Made by a program: the position numbers and the translations under genes. Shown here piece after piece: positions 55,983 through 63,347 of a DNA stretch of 64,000 nt (positions are counted from its first letter, which is position 1; each line of letters starts with the position of its first letter). The notes beneath the pieces were generated by a model. It searched no databases. It had not been told where the DNA came from and worked only from the letters and a program-made list of their open reading frames with translations. The DNA lies in assembly GCA_018242585.1 (NCBI GenBank), contig JAFEBQ010000029.1:1-64000 (forward strand). The letters run 5' to 3'. This DNA is from Planctomycetota bacterium. Lineage in GTDB: Bacteria > Planctomycetota > Planctomycetia > Pirellulales > PNKZ01.

Positions 55983-58226
55983 CTAGCTAGCACGCGGCGC
56001 GTTGGTGATGGCGGCCGCCGGAGCGGCCAGCGACTCTTTGACCGCGATGCCGCTCTGTTGCGCGGCAAGCAACTGCTCGATCAAGCGCGCGATGCGCACG
56101 GCCGCGACTTCGCAGGGAATGCCGCGCTGGTGGATGTTCGAGATCAGGTTCCGCCGCGCGTCGGTGTGCCCCGGCCGAGGTCGATAGGCCAGGTAAGCCG
56201 ACAAGCTTTCGGCCGTCGCCAGCCCCGGACGTTCGCCGATCAGTAGCAGCACGACCTCGGGCTCGACGAGCGCGCCGATTTCGTTCATTAGCCCAACGCG
56301 GGCGTGACGGACGAAGCAGACGGGGCCAGTCGTCCAGCGGCGCGAGGTAAACTCGTTCATCAACGCGGGCAAGAGCGCCGGAATCTGCCGCCGCACGGCC
56401 GCCGCCGACAATCCGTCGCCGATTACTACTTGAATGGTCGCACCGCGCTGGCAATGTTCGACAAGGAGCGTTCGGCCAGATTCGCTCAGGCTTCGCCCCA
56501 GGTCGGGTCGCAACAGATATTCGTGCTTGGTTCTGGCGGCGCTCGACACCTCGAACAGCCCGAATCGCTCGCTCAGTTCGCCGCCGAAATCGCGGGCAAT
56601 GTCGATCTCGTCGCGCACCGCGTCGAGGGCCGCGGCATGGTCCTCGCGCAATTCGAGCTGCACTGTCGAAGGATACGACGTGCCACTCGAACCGGTGAAG
56701 ATTCGCGCCGGTGTCCGCGCACCCAAATCCGCGGGCAGCTCGATCGCCCTGCTGGCCCGAATGGCTGACGATGGCACGGCAGGCGGCGTAGTGGTTAACG
56801 CGGGCAGGTTCGCCGGCTCGCGTCCGGCCACGACCGATTCGATGGTCGCCAGCCACGGCCGTCGATTCCGATCATCGGGCAACAACCGTCGTCCGTCGCG
56901 CATCAGGCCACGCGCTTCGAGCCAGGCTTCAAACTCGGGCGCGGGGCGCAAGCCGAACAATTCGCGCATCGCGGCCGTGTCGTGAAAGCTAGTCGATTGG
57001 TAGTGGAGCATCACGTCGTCGGCGCAGGGCACCCCCATGAAGTAGTTGCAGCCCGCGGCCGTCAGCAACGCCAGCAAGTTGTCGGCCGAGTTCTGGTCGG
57101 CGGCGGCGTGGTTGGTGTAACAGACGTCGCAGCCCATCGGCAGCCCGAGTAGCTTGCCCATGAAGTGGTCTTCAAGGCCGGCGCGGGTGATCTGTCGCTC
57201 GTCGTACAGGTATTCCGGCCCGATGAAGCCCACGACCGTGTTGACCAGCAGCGGCGAGAACTCGCGGGCGATTCCATAGGCCCGGGCTTCGAGCGTCACC
57301 TGATCGACGCCCTGATGCGCGCCGGCCGACAGGGCGCTTCCTTGCCCGGTCTCGAAGTACATCACGTCCTCGCCGACCCAGGGAATGCCGCGGCGACGAT
57401 GCTCTTCGAGCACGCGCTCGCGCCCTTCGCCAAGCAGCGCCAGGTTCACGCCGAAGCTGTCGTTGGCACCCTGCGTGCCGGCGATCGACTGGAACAGCAA
57501 ATCGACCGGCGCGCCGCGTTCGAGGCAAGCCAGTTGCGTGCTGATGTGCGCCAGGCAACAGGCTTGTGTCGGCACGCCGAGTGTCGTAATCAGCCGGTCA
57601 AGCCCGCGCAGCACGGCTTCGACCGAGTCGACTGATTCAGCGGCCGGATTGACGCCAATCACGGCGTCGCCACAACCAAACAGCAGACCATCGACCGCCG
57701 ACAGTAAAATACCCGCCAGATCATCGGCCGGATGGTTCGGCTGCACGCGGACGGCCAGCACGCCGCGCTGGCCCAACGTGTTGCGCAGTCGGCTGACATT
57801 GCGGATGCGTGAAGCCGCCAGGATCAAATCCTGGTTGCTCATCAACTTGGCGACGGCCGCGGCCATCTCGGGCGTGATGGCCCGTTGCAGGTTGCATATC
57901 TCGGCACTGTCGGCCGGCGACGCGAGGATCAGGTTGCGGAACTCGCCGACCGTCAGCGTGCGAATGGCGGCGAAGGCCCGCTGGTCGTAGCGGTCAAGGA
58001 TCAGCCGGCTGACTTCATCGCCATCGGGGGCGACAACCGGCTGGTCGACGAACGTGTGCAACGGCACATCGGCCAGGGCCCAGCGGGCGGCCACTCGTTC
58101 GCGCTGGCTAGTGGCCGCCAGCCCGGCCAACTGGTCGCCGGACTTTTCCTCGTTGGCTTTGGCCAGCAACTCGCGCAAATCGGCAAAGTGAAACCGCTGG
58201 CCGCGAATCACTGCCTGGTACGACAC
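55983..58226 (-). CDS. Ethanolamine ammonia-lyase, EutB and EutC fused in one chain
   Basis: 747 residues. Residues 1 to about 455 are a full-length EutB (large subunit): CCLAHISTQ, FQSIAGTQGANDSFG, YFETGQGSALSAGA (Glu near residue 290, matching the substrate-binding Glu of Salmonella EutB), NTVVGFIGPEYLYDERQITR, GLEDHFMGKLLGLPMGCD and TNHAAADQN. A linker of about 50 residues follows. From about 505 the EutC (small, adenosylcobalamin-binding) part begins: REDHAAALDAVRDEIDIARD, VVIGDGLSAAAV, LIGERPGLATAESLSAYLAY. Normally these are two genes. The enzyme should convert ethanolamine to acetaldehyde and ammonia. No EutA, microcompartment or aldehyde dehydrogenase gene is adjacent. A MoaB gene lies 68 bases upstream on the same strand. 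Confidence 0.9.
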   Translation of the reverse strand: MSYQAVIRGQRFHFADLRELLAKANEEKSGDQLAGLAATSQRERVAARWALADVPLHTFVDQPVVAPDGDEVSRLILDRYDQRAFAAIRTLTVGEFRNLILASPADSAEICNLQRAITPEMAAAVAKLMSNQDLILAASRIRNVSRLRNTLGQRGVLAVRVQPNHPADDLAGILLSAVDGLLFGCGDAVIGVNPAAESVDSVEAVLRGLDRLITTLGVPTQACCLAHISTQLACLERGAPVDLLFQSIAGTQGANDSFGVNLALLGEGRERVLEEHRRRGIPWVGEDVMYFETGQGSALSAGAHQGVDQVTLEARAYGIAREFSPLLVNTVVGFIGPEYLYDERQITRAGLEDHFMGKLLGLPMGCDVCYTNHAAADQNSADNLLALLTAAGCNYFMGVPCADDVMLHYQSTSFHDTAAMRELFGLRPAPEFEAWLEARGLMRDGRRLLPDDRNRRPWLATIESVVAGREPANLPALTTTPPAVPSSAIRASRAIELPADLGARTPARIFTGSSGTSYPSTVQLELREDHAAALDAVRDEIDIARDFGGELSERFGLFEVSSAARTKHEYLLRPDLGRSLSESGRTLLVEHCQRGATIQVVIGDGLSAAAVRRQIPALLPALMNEFTSRRWTTGPVCFVRHARVGLMNEIGALVEPEVVLLLIGERPGLATAESLSAYLAYRPRPGHTDARRNLISNIHQRGIPCEVAAVRIARLIEQLLAAQQSGIAVKESLAAPAAAITNAPRAS

Positions 58227-58294
58227 GGTTGATTCCTCGGATGGTCCCAGAGTGTGAAACCACTGGGCTGGTGTTACGCGCGCGGCGCGGCAAG

Positions 58295-58804
58295 TTACTT
58301 CAAGGCTTCGCGGCGCAGGTGGCCGAGTTCGGGAATGATCAGCTTGTCCATCGCCAGCGCCACGCCGTTCGGCGAGCCAGGCATGGTCAACACGATGGTC
58401 TGGTGGATCAAGCCGCCGACGGCGCGGCTGAGCATGGCGGCCGCGCCGACTTGTTCAAAGCTGAGCATTCTCAGCAACTCGCCGTAGCCGGGAAGCGGCT
58501 TGGTGAGCAACTGGCTGACAGTCTCGCAAGTCTGATCACGCGAGCCGAGACCAGTGCCGCCGGTCATCAAGATGGCGTCGACGTCGTCGCGCGCGACCAG
58601 TTGCAACAACAAAGCGCGCATCGGCCCGGGCTCGTCGCGAGTGATATGTCGACAAGCGATCGGGTGTCCATTGTCGGTCAGTCGCTCGACAATGGCCGCA
58701 CCGCCGGTGTCGTTATCGAGCGTGCGCGTGTCGCTGACGGTAATGATCGCACAGCGCACCTGGCGCGGCGCTTCGGCCCGGTGGGCTTGGGTGGAACTGC
58801 TCAT
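58295..58804 (-). CDS. moaB: Molybdenum cofactor biosynthesis protein MoaB/Mog family
   Basis: 169 residues from ATG 58804. MoCF-binding fold: CAIITVSDTRTLDNDTGG at the start, DAILMTGGTGLGSRDQT (the MPT-binding GGTG motif), and LPGYGELLRMLSFEQVG...MLSRAVGG, ending with TIVLTMPGSPNGV. MoaB/Mog proteins adenylylate molybdopterin before metal insertion in the cytoplasm. The longer frame from 58867 adds a Pro/Gln-rich stretch and is less likely. First gene of a minus-strand run with the fused ethanolamine ammonia-lyase (68-base gap); the two products have no known biochemical link. Confidence 0.87.
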   Translation of the reverse strand: MSSSTQAHRAEAPRQVRCAIITVSDTRTLDNDTGGAAIVERLTDNGHPIACRHITRDEPGPMRALLLQLVARDDVDAILMTGGTGLGSRDQTCETVSQLLTKPLPGYGELLRMLSFEQVGAAAMLSRAVGGLIHQTIVLTMPGSPNGVALAMDKLIIPELGHLRREALK

Positions 58805-58996
58805 GGCGGTTGCCTGGGTGGGGTGGTGATTTGGAGGCGGAACTTCGCCCGGTCCCTGGGCGTCCAATCTAGCGGATCGTCGTCCGGCCCGCGGCCCAGG
58901 CTGCGCGGTGCAATTGTTACGAGCCGCAGAGCCTGAAAAACCGGGCCGATGTCACGATTTGGCCCCGGAAAACCAGGGGGCTGCCGGAACGGCGCA

Positions 58997-59026
58997 TTGC
59001 CGAGCCGGCGAAAACCTCCGTATATT
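58997..59026 (+). promoter_or_regulatory. Candidate sigma70-like promoter for the HEAT-repeat gene
   Basis: TTGCCG at 58997-59002 and TATATT at 59021-59026, spacer 18 bases, about 137 bases upstream of the ATG at 59163, in a gap between divergent genes. Confidence 0.4.
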
Positions 59027-59162
59027 AGAAAGAGTTGCGTGCCGGTGCCAACCAGGGGCCGGCCGCGACGGTTCGATGGCATCCGTGCTTGCCGGCCGCC
59101 GCGGGGGGCGACCTTTTCTGGCACACCATCAGCGGGAGATGGTCCCGAGGGACCAGCGTCCG

Positions 59163-60407
59163 ATGAGTCTTAAGCGATATTCGCCGAGCGACGCCCGAGG
59201 GCGGTGGTGTTACGGTGCGCTGGCGGCGTGCTTGATGCTGCTGCCGACCTCGCTCGAGGCGGCCGAGCATTACGTGCTGCAACTTGCCAGTGGTGGCCGG
59301 CTGGAAGGGGAACTGCTCAATCCGACCGAAGCGCCGCGGACCAAGTATCAGCTTCGCCTGGCTGACGGCAGCGAGCTGACCTTCGACCGGGAACAGGTGC
59401 GCGAAGCCACCAAGCTGCGCCCCGAGGAACTCGAATACCAGAAGATCCTGCACCAGTTTCCCGACACGGCCGAGGGGCACTGGAAGTTGTCGGAATGGTG
59501 CCGCGAGCACAACTTGTACGATATTCGCAAGAAGCATCTCGAGCGGATCATCGAACTCGACACCGATCACGCCGATGCCCGGCGGCTGTTGGGCTATTCC
59601 AAGGTTGACGGCGCGTGGAAGACGCAAGCCCAGATCATGACCGAGCGGGGCTATGTCGAATACAAAGGCAAGTGGCGATTGCGTCAGGAAGTCGAGATCG
59701 CCGAGGAAGCGCGCAAGCAAGAGTTGGCCGAAAAGGCCTGGGCCACCACGCTGAAGCGGTGGCGCGAATGGCTGGACGTGCCTGACCGACAGAACGAAGC
59801 CCGCCGCAAGTTTGGCGACGTTTCCGATCCGGCGGCCATTCCGGCGCTGAAGCGGATGTTCGAGCAGGAGCGTCTGGAAGCGGTGCGGAACATGTACGTC
59901 GACGCGCTGGCCCGGATGAATCACCCGCTGGCTTGGCAGATGTTGGCCGAATATTCGCTGCTGGACCCGTCGCCTGAAGTGCGGGCCAATTGCCTGGATT
60001 TGCTCGACGATCAGCCGCGACCTTCGATCGTGTCGTTTTTTATCAGTCGGCTGAATGGTAAATACGACAATACGATCGTCAACCGGGCGGCGTTGGGCTT
60101 GAAGCGGATGAAAGACACGACGTCCATGGGGCCGTTGATCGAGGCGCTGAACACAACGCACACTTATCAGGTTTCGGCCGGCGCGGCGGGGCAGTATTCG
60201 GCGTCGTTCGGCCCGAACGGCGGCGGATTCGCCATGAATAATAACCAGCCCAAGTCACAGACCGTCATGCTGAACAACGAAGCCGTGCTCGACGCGCTGT
60301 TGACCATGAGCAATGGCGTGAACTTCAACTATGACAAAGGCGCCTGGAAGCGCTGGTTTGAAACCCAACGCCGCACGTCCAAGCTCGACGCCCGACGAGG
60401 AACCTGA
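59163..60407 (+). CDS. Secreted HEAT-repeat protein
   Basis: 414 residues. Signal peptide (YGALAACLMLLPTSLEA). An N-terminal beta-rich part (VLQLASGGRLEGELL...) is followed by a helical TPR-like region (HWKLSEWCREHNLYDIRKKH) and HEAT-type helical repeats (about 215-330: AAIPALKRMFEQERLEAVRN, WQMLAEYSLLDPSPEVRANC, AALGLKRMKDTTSMGPLIEA), then a C-terminal block VNFNYDKGAWKRWFETQRRT that recurs in planctomycete homologues. Function unknown; repeat proteins of this kind usually bind other proteins, here in the periplasm. The frame is open back to 58908; ATG 59163 gives the signal peptide and fits the promoter at 58997. Confidence 0.78.
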   Translation: MSLKRYSPSDARGRWCYGALAACLMLLPTSLEAAEHYVLQLASGGRLEGELLNPTEAPRTKYQLRLADGSELTFDREQVREATKLRPEELEYQKILHQFPDTAEGHWKLSEWCREHNLYDIRKKHLERIIELDTDHADARRLLGYSKVDGAWKTQAQIMTERGYVEYKGKWRLRQEVEIAEEARKQELAEKAWATTLKRWREWLDVPDRQNEARRKFGDVSDPAAIPALKRMFEQERLEAVRNMYVDALARMNHPLAWQMLAEYSLLDPSPEVRANCLDLLDDQPRPSIVSFFISRLNGKYDNTIVNRAALGLKRMKDTTSMGPLIEALNTTHTYQVSAGAAGQYSASFGPNGGGFAMNNNQPKSQTVMLNNEAVLDALLTMSNGVNFNYDKGAWKRWFETQRRTSKLDARRGT

Positions 60408-60420
60408 CGCCGAGGGGGAT

Positions 60421-60612
60421 TTAGCCACGGAGACACTGAGGCACGGAGTAGATGTGAATGACCAATGTTCAAGCACCAATGACCAATAATGCGAAGGAGC
60501 CGGCTATCCTTTATTGGTCATTGGGATTTGGACATTGAGGCTTAGCTTCCCTACTTTCTCCTCTTCCTTCTCCGTGCCACCCTCCGTGTCTCTGTGCCTC
60601 CGTGGCAAATCA
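60421..60612. repeat. Composite inverted repeat in a convergent gap
   Basis: Outer arms: GCCACGGAGACACTGAGGCACGG type sequence at 60422-60449 and its inverse (CTCCGTGTCTCTGTGCCTCCG type) at about 60583-60609. Inner arms: CCAATGACCAATG-like units at 60456-60490 and their inverse at 60511-60538. The same combination recurs at 63181-63335. Confidence 0.65.
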
Positions 60613-60627
60613 GCTCAGCAAAAGAAA

Positions 60628-60672
60628 AAGCTCGGCATCCTTCCGCCAGGATGCCGAGCTTCGTTTGTTTTT
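60628..60672. terminator. Bidirectional rho-independent terminator
   Basis: A perfect 14-bp stem AAGCTCGGCATCCT (60628-60641), loop TCCGCC, AGGATGCCGAGCTT (60648-60661), with a T-rich tract after it and an A-rich tract before it. It sits between the convergent HEAT and 78-residue genes. Confidence 0.85.
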
Positions 60673-60694
60673 CAGGCTTGCTCGTGGTTGCGGC

Positions 60695-60931
60695 TTACCG
60701 GTGGTAGCCGAGCGACTTGATCACTTCGAGCATCTCTTCGTACGTGACGAACCGGCGCCGGTGCATCAGCTTGTAGTTGTCGATGGCGTTGCCGAGTTCC
60801 TGGGCATCTGGCGAGAGCTCGGCGTGGCTGTCGGCGAACTGCCGACGTTCGCGACCACTCAACGGCAGCGAAGGGCCACCGTGGCGGCGTTCGATAAAGG
60901 GCTTGGCCGACGTGTTCGAGGCCATCGACAT
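60695..60931 (-). CDS. Small conserved planctomycete protein
   Basis: 78 residues from ATG 60931, which has AGGAG 7 bases upstream; ATG 60937 is in frame but too close to that site. Sequence: IERRHGGPSLPLSGRERRQF near the N-terminus, LSPDAQELGNAIDNYKLMHR and RRFVTYEEMLEVIKSLGYHR at the C-terminus. I recognise this as a recurrent small planctomycete protein; no function is known. Highly charged, cytosolic, with helices predicted from the C-terminal pattern. The open frame extends to 61021 but the extra residues are not typical. It ends convergently against the HEAT-repeat gene, separated by a strong terminator. Confidence 0.75.
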   Translation of the reverse strand: MSMASNTSAKPFIERRHGGPSLPLSGRERRQFADSHAELSPDAQELGNAIDNYKLMHRRRFVTYEEMLEVIKSLGYHR

Positions 60932-61161
60932 AGGCATACTCCTCTGCAAAGTAAGTTCCGTGACCCCCGCGGGTCTGCTGCTGGTGGCCCGATCGTCGGG
61001 ATTGCCCCGTTGAGGAGGCAAGTTCCACCAGGAAACCTTACGACGCAGTTAGCCCCCGGTCAAAACGACGGCCGCCAAGTCGCGGCCTTTCACACGGCGG
61101 CAGTTTAACGGTTGTAACGACCGAGCCTGAGCCGTCGACTTGGGGGCTGGTAACGGCCCGC

Positions 61162-61375
61162 TTAGAGCAATTCTCAGAACACTGTAGCATGGGTGGCCCC
61201 AGGTGCTTGCACCTGGGTGGCCGAAGGCCACAAGAAACCTCGAGCGCCGTCCCGCGCGAGTGGCAAGTTTCTACTTGGGTTACGCGTGCCCATCGAGTTT
61301 CTTGTTGCTGCGCAACACCGATGGCTAAGCCATCGGCGCCACCCAAGACGCTAGAACGTCGTGAGGCACGCTTAG
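61162..61375. repeat. Palindrome-rich dispersed repeat, copy C
   Basis: About 214 bases with long near-identical blocks to copy B (51797-52010). It starts TTAGAGC and ends near GCTTAG; the same internal hairpins are present, including GATGGCTAAGCCATC. The right end overlaps the stop codon of the TPR gene (61372-61374). Confidence 0.75.
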
Positions 61376-62265
61376 CGACGCTGCGAGAGTTCGGTCAGCA
61401 GCGTCTGGCTGGCCACGTGGGCCGGCTCGAGTTGCAGGGCTTGTTCGAGCGACGCTCGGGCCGAGATGCTTTGGCCGCTGGCGGCCTGAGCCTGGGCCAG
61501 GTGATAACAGATTTCCGCCGACGCCGGCCCGCGGTCGCGCGCCTGGGCCAGGCGTTCCGCCGCGTCGTTGTTGCGCCCCATGGCTGACAGGGCGAGCCCT
61601 TCGAGTAACAGCACCCGTTGCGGTTCATCGCCAGGAGAGTAGGTGTCGACCACCTCGTGCAACGTGACGAGCGCCTGTTGCGGCTGGCCGAGTTGACGGT
61701 AGGTTTCCGCCACGTCGATCAGCAACTCGCGATCGTGCGGGTCATAGCTGACCGCGCGATGAAAACCGGCTAGGGCTTGGCGCAGGTTGCCGCGCCGAGC
61801 GGCGATCTGGCCGCGCAATCGCCACGCGCCGGGTGACTTGCTGTTCAGTCGAATCGCCTGGTCGGCTTCGCTGGACGCGATCTCGATATCGTTCATGGCC
61901 AAGTGCATCTGGCCAGCGCGGACGTGCAGCGATTCGTTGTCGGGGGCGAGCTTCAAGGCGGCGTCGATCTGCTCGACGGCACCAGGTTGCTTGCCGTTTT
62001 GCCAGAGGCTTTCGGCATAGTGCTGACGCGCTTCGACGTCGCTGGGACAGACATCAACCGCGCGGGCCAAGATTTGCTGCGCCGTCTGGCGATCGCCCCG
62101 CTCCATGGCGCTGAGTCCGCGGTGGGACAACTGGCGCGAGGTGGCCAGGTCTTTTGACACGGGACCGTCCATGCCCGGCAGCCGGCAACCCGCCACGAGC
62201 GCTAAGGCGACGCAAACGGCCACGGCGGCGATCGCGGGGCGATTTGTTGTGCGCGAGCGGCGCAT
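61372..62265 (-). CDS. TPR-repeat lipoprotein
   Basis: 297 residues from ATG 62265 (the frame can also start at a TTG at 62280). Lipoprotein signal with LALVAGC, lipidated Cys at residue 27. About seven TPR units follow (SHRGLSAMERGDRQTAQQIL, HYAESLWQNGKQPGAVEQID, RLRGQIAARRGNLRQALAGF, and so on) to the C-terminus (LEQALQLEPAHVASQTLLTE). Likely a periplasmic scaffold for protein complexes. Its stop codon lies inside the right end of dispersed repeat copy C, so the last residues or the natural terminator may derive from the repeat. Confidence 0.82.
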   Translation of the reverse strand: MRRSRTTNRPAIAAVAVCVALALVAGCRLPGMDGPVSKDLATSRQLSHRGLSAMERGDRQTAQQILARAVDVCPSDVEARQHYAESLWQNGKQPGAVEQIDAALKLAPDNESLHVRAGQMHLAMNDIEIASSEADQAIRLNSKSPGAWRLRGQIAARRGNLRQALAGFHRAVSYDPHDRELLIDVAETYRQLGQPQQALVTLHEVVDTYSPGDEPQRVLLLEGLALSAMGRNNDAAERLAQARDRGPASAEICYHLAQAQAASGQSISARASLEQALQLEPAHVASQTLLTELSQRR

Positions 62266-62598
62266 AAGTCGGCTATCCAATGGGCATTAGAGCGGGCCGG
62301 TTGGGGCGGGCATGGTACCGACGGCGGCCTGATCGTCACAAGATCAGCTTGCTGCCGCCCCCCAGGGATAGCACCCCAAAAAGTTCGTCATTTTTTGCTT
62401 CCTGGGTGACTGTCCCCGGCGATTTGCTAGACTTAAGTTGTCGTTTCGATTGCTCGGGCCGGCCCCAAGCCGGGGGGAGCGAACCGGCGGCCTGCGTGAG
62501 CCGTACGGGAAGAACGCCCCGCGAGGCGCGGCCTGAGCAGCTTTTGAAACCGAACGGGTGATGACTCGTTTCGCGATCTTTCACAAGGAATTCGTGCC
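62266..62598. other. Divergent intergenic region, TPR lipoprotein / 162-residue protein
   Basis: 333 bases between divergent starts; both promoters should be here. I see no gene, RNA or strong hairpin and no well-spaced -35/-10 pair. AAGGAA (62584-62589) lies about 9 bases upstream of the ATG at 62599 and fits a ribosome-binding site. Confidence 0.35.
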
Positions 62599-63087
62599 AT
62601 GCCAGCCGTCTATGACAAGCTCGGAATTCGATTTCTCTATCCCGAGAACTGGCAACTGGACGAGACCGATATGATCGAGGGTAACAACTCGGTCACGGTG
62701 TACGGTCCCGATGGGACGTTCTGGACCATTCTGGCCCATCCCGCCGGGCTCGAGCAGCAAGACCTGATCGAGGCCGCGCTCGAAGCGATGCACGAAGAGT
62801 ACACCGATCTGGACGAAGAGCCGTATCACGACGTGGTCGGCGGCAAGGAAGTCTGGGGCGCTGACCTGAACTTTTACTGCCTCGACCTGACCAACACCGC
62901 CTGGCTGCGCAGCTATGCGACCGACGAGGGAACCTACCTGGTGTTGTGCCAGGGGGAAGACCGCGCGTTCGAGCGCGTGGCGGGCGTGTTCGACGGGATG
63001 CTGCAGAGCTTGCTGGCGCCGAGCGCCGAGTGCAAGAAGTTGGTCGATGATGCGGCCCAGATGGCCGGCGAAGTGATTGACGAATAA
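62599..63087 (+). CDS. Conserved hypothetical protein, DUF1795/PsbP-like fold suggested
   Basis: 162 residues, acidic, no signal peptide. Begins YDKLGIRFLYPENWQLDETD, then VTVYGPDGTFWTILAHP, and HDVVGGKEVWGADLNFYCLD...SYATDEGTYLVLCQGEDRAF. The 'F.YP..W' opening followed by alternating strands resembles the DUF1795/PsbP/DcrB fold, but without a signal or metal motif this is only a fold guess. Similar proteins occur in planctomycetes; no function is known. It is followed by a clear terminator at 63125. Confidence 0.65.
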   Translation: MPAVYDKLGIRFLYPENWQLDETDMIEGNNSVTVYGPDGTFWTILAHPAGLEQQDLIEAALEAMHEEYTDLDEEPYHDVVGGKEVWGADLNFYCLDLTNTAWLRSYATDEGTYLVLCQGEDRAFERVAGVFDGMLQSLLAPSAECKKLVDDAAQMAGEVIDE

Positions 63088-63124
63088 GCGAGACGCTTGC
63101 GTCTCAGCATTGAACTAACACAAG

Positions 63125-63153
63125 CCCAGGGGGTAGCCCTCCCTGGGTTTTTT
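63125..63153 (+). terminator. Rho-independent terminator
   Basis: Stem CCCAGGG (63125-63131) and CCCTGGG (63141-63147) with a 9-base loop and TTTTTT directly after, 38 bases downstream of the 162-residue gene. Confidence 0.8.
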
Positions 63154-63180
63154 ATTTGAGACGTGGAGAGGCGGAAACCC

Positions 63181-63335
63181 GAATGACGAATGACCAAGCA
63201 CCAATGTCCAATGTCCAATGTCCAAACGGACAGACGCTCGATCGTTGGTCATTGGGATTTGGTCATTGGTCATTCATAATTAGGATCCCATCCTCCGTGT
63301 AGTCCTCCATGCCTCTGTGTCTCCGTGGCAAATCC
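63181..63335. repeat. Composite inverted repeat in a convergent gap (second copy)
   Basis: CCAATGTCCAATG-type units at 63181-63225 face their inverse (TTGGTCATTGG type) at 63244-63276; then comes a CTCCGTG...CTCTGTGTCTCCGTGGC block at about 63294-63331 like that at 60583-60609. Confidence 0.6.
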
Positions 63336-63347
63336 CCTCGCCGGCGG

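Noticed and set aside
60421..63335. Short iterated units (CCAATGACCAATG) considered as a CRISPR array
   Set aside because: Units are about 7-13 bases, degenerate, without regular spacers, and no cas gene is near.
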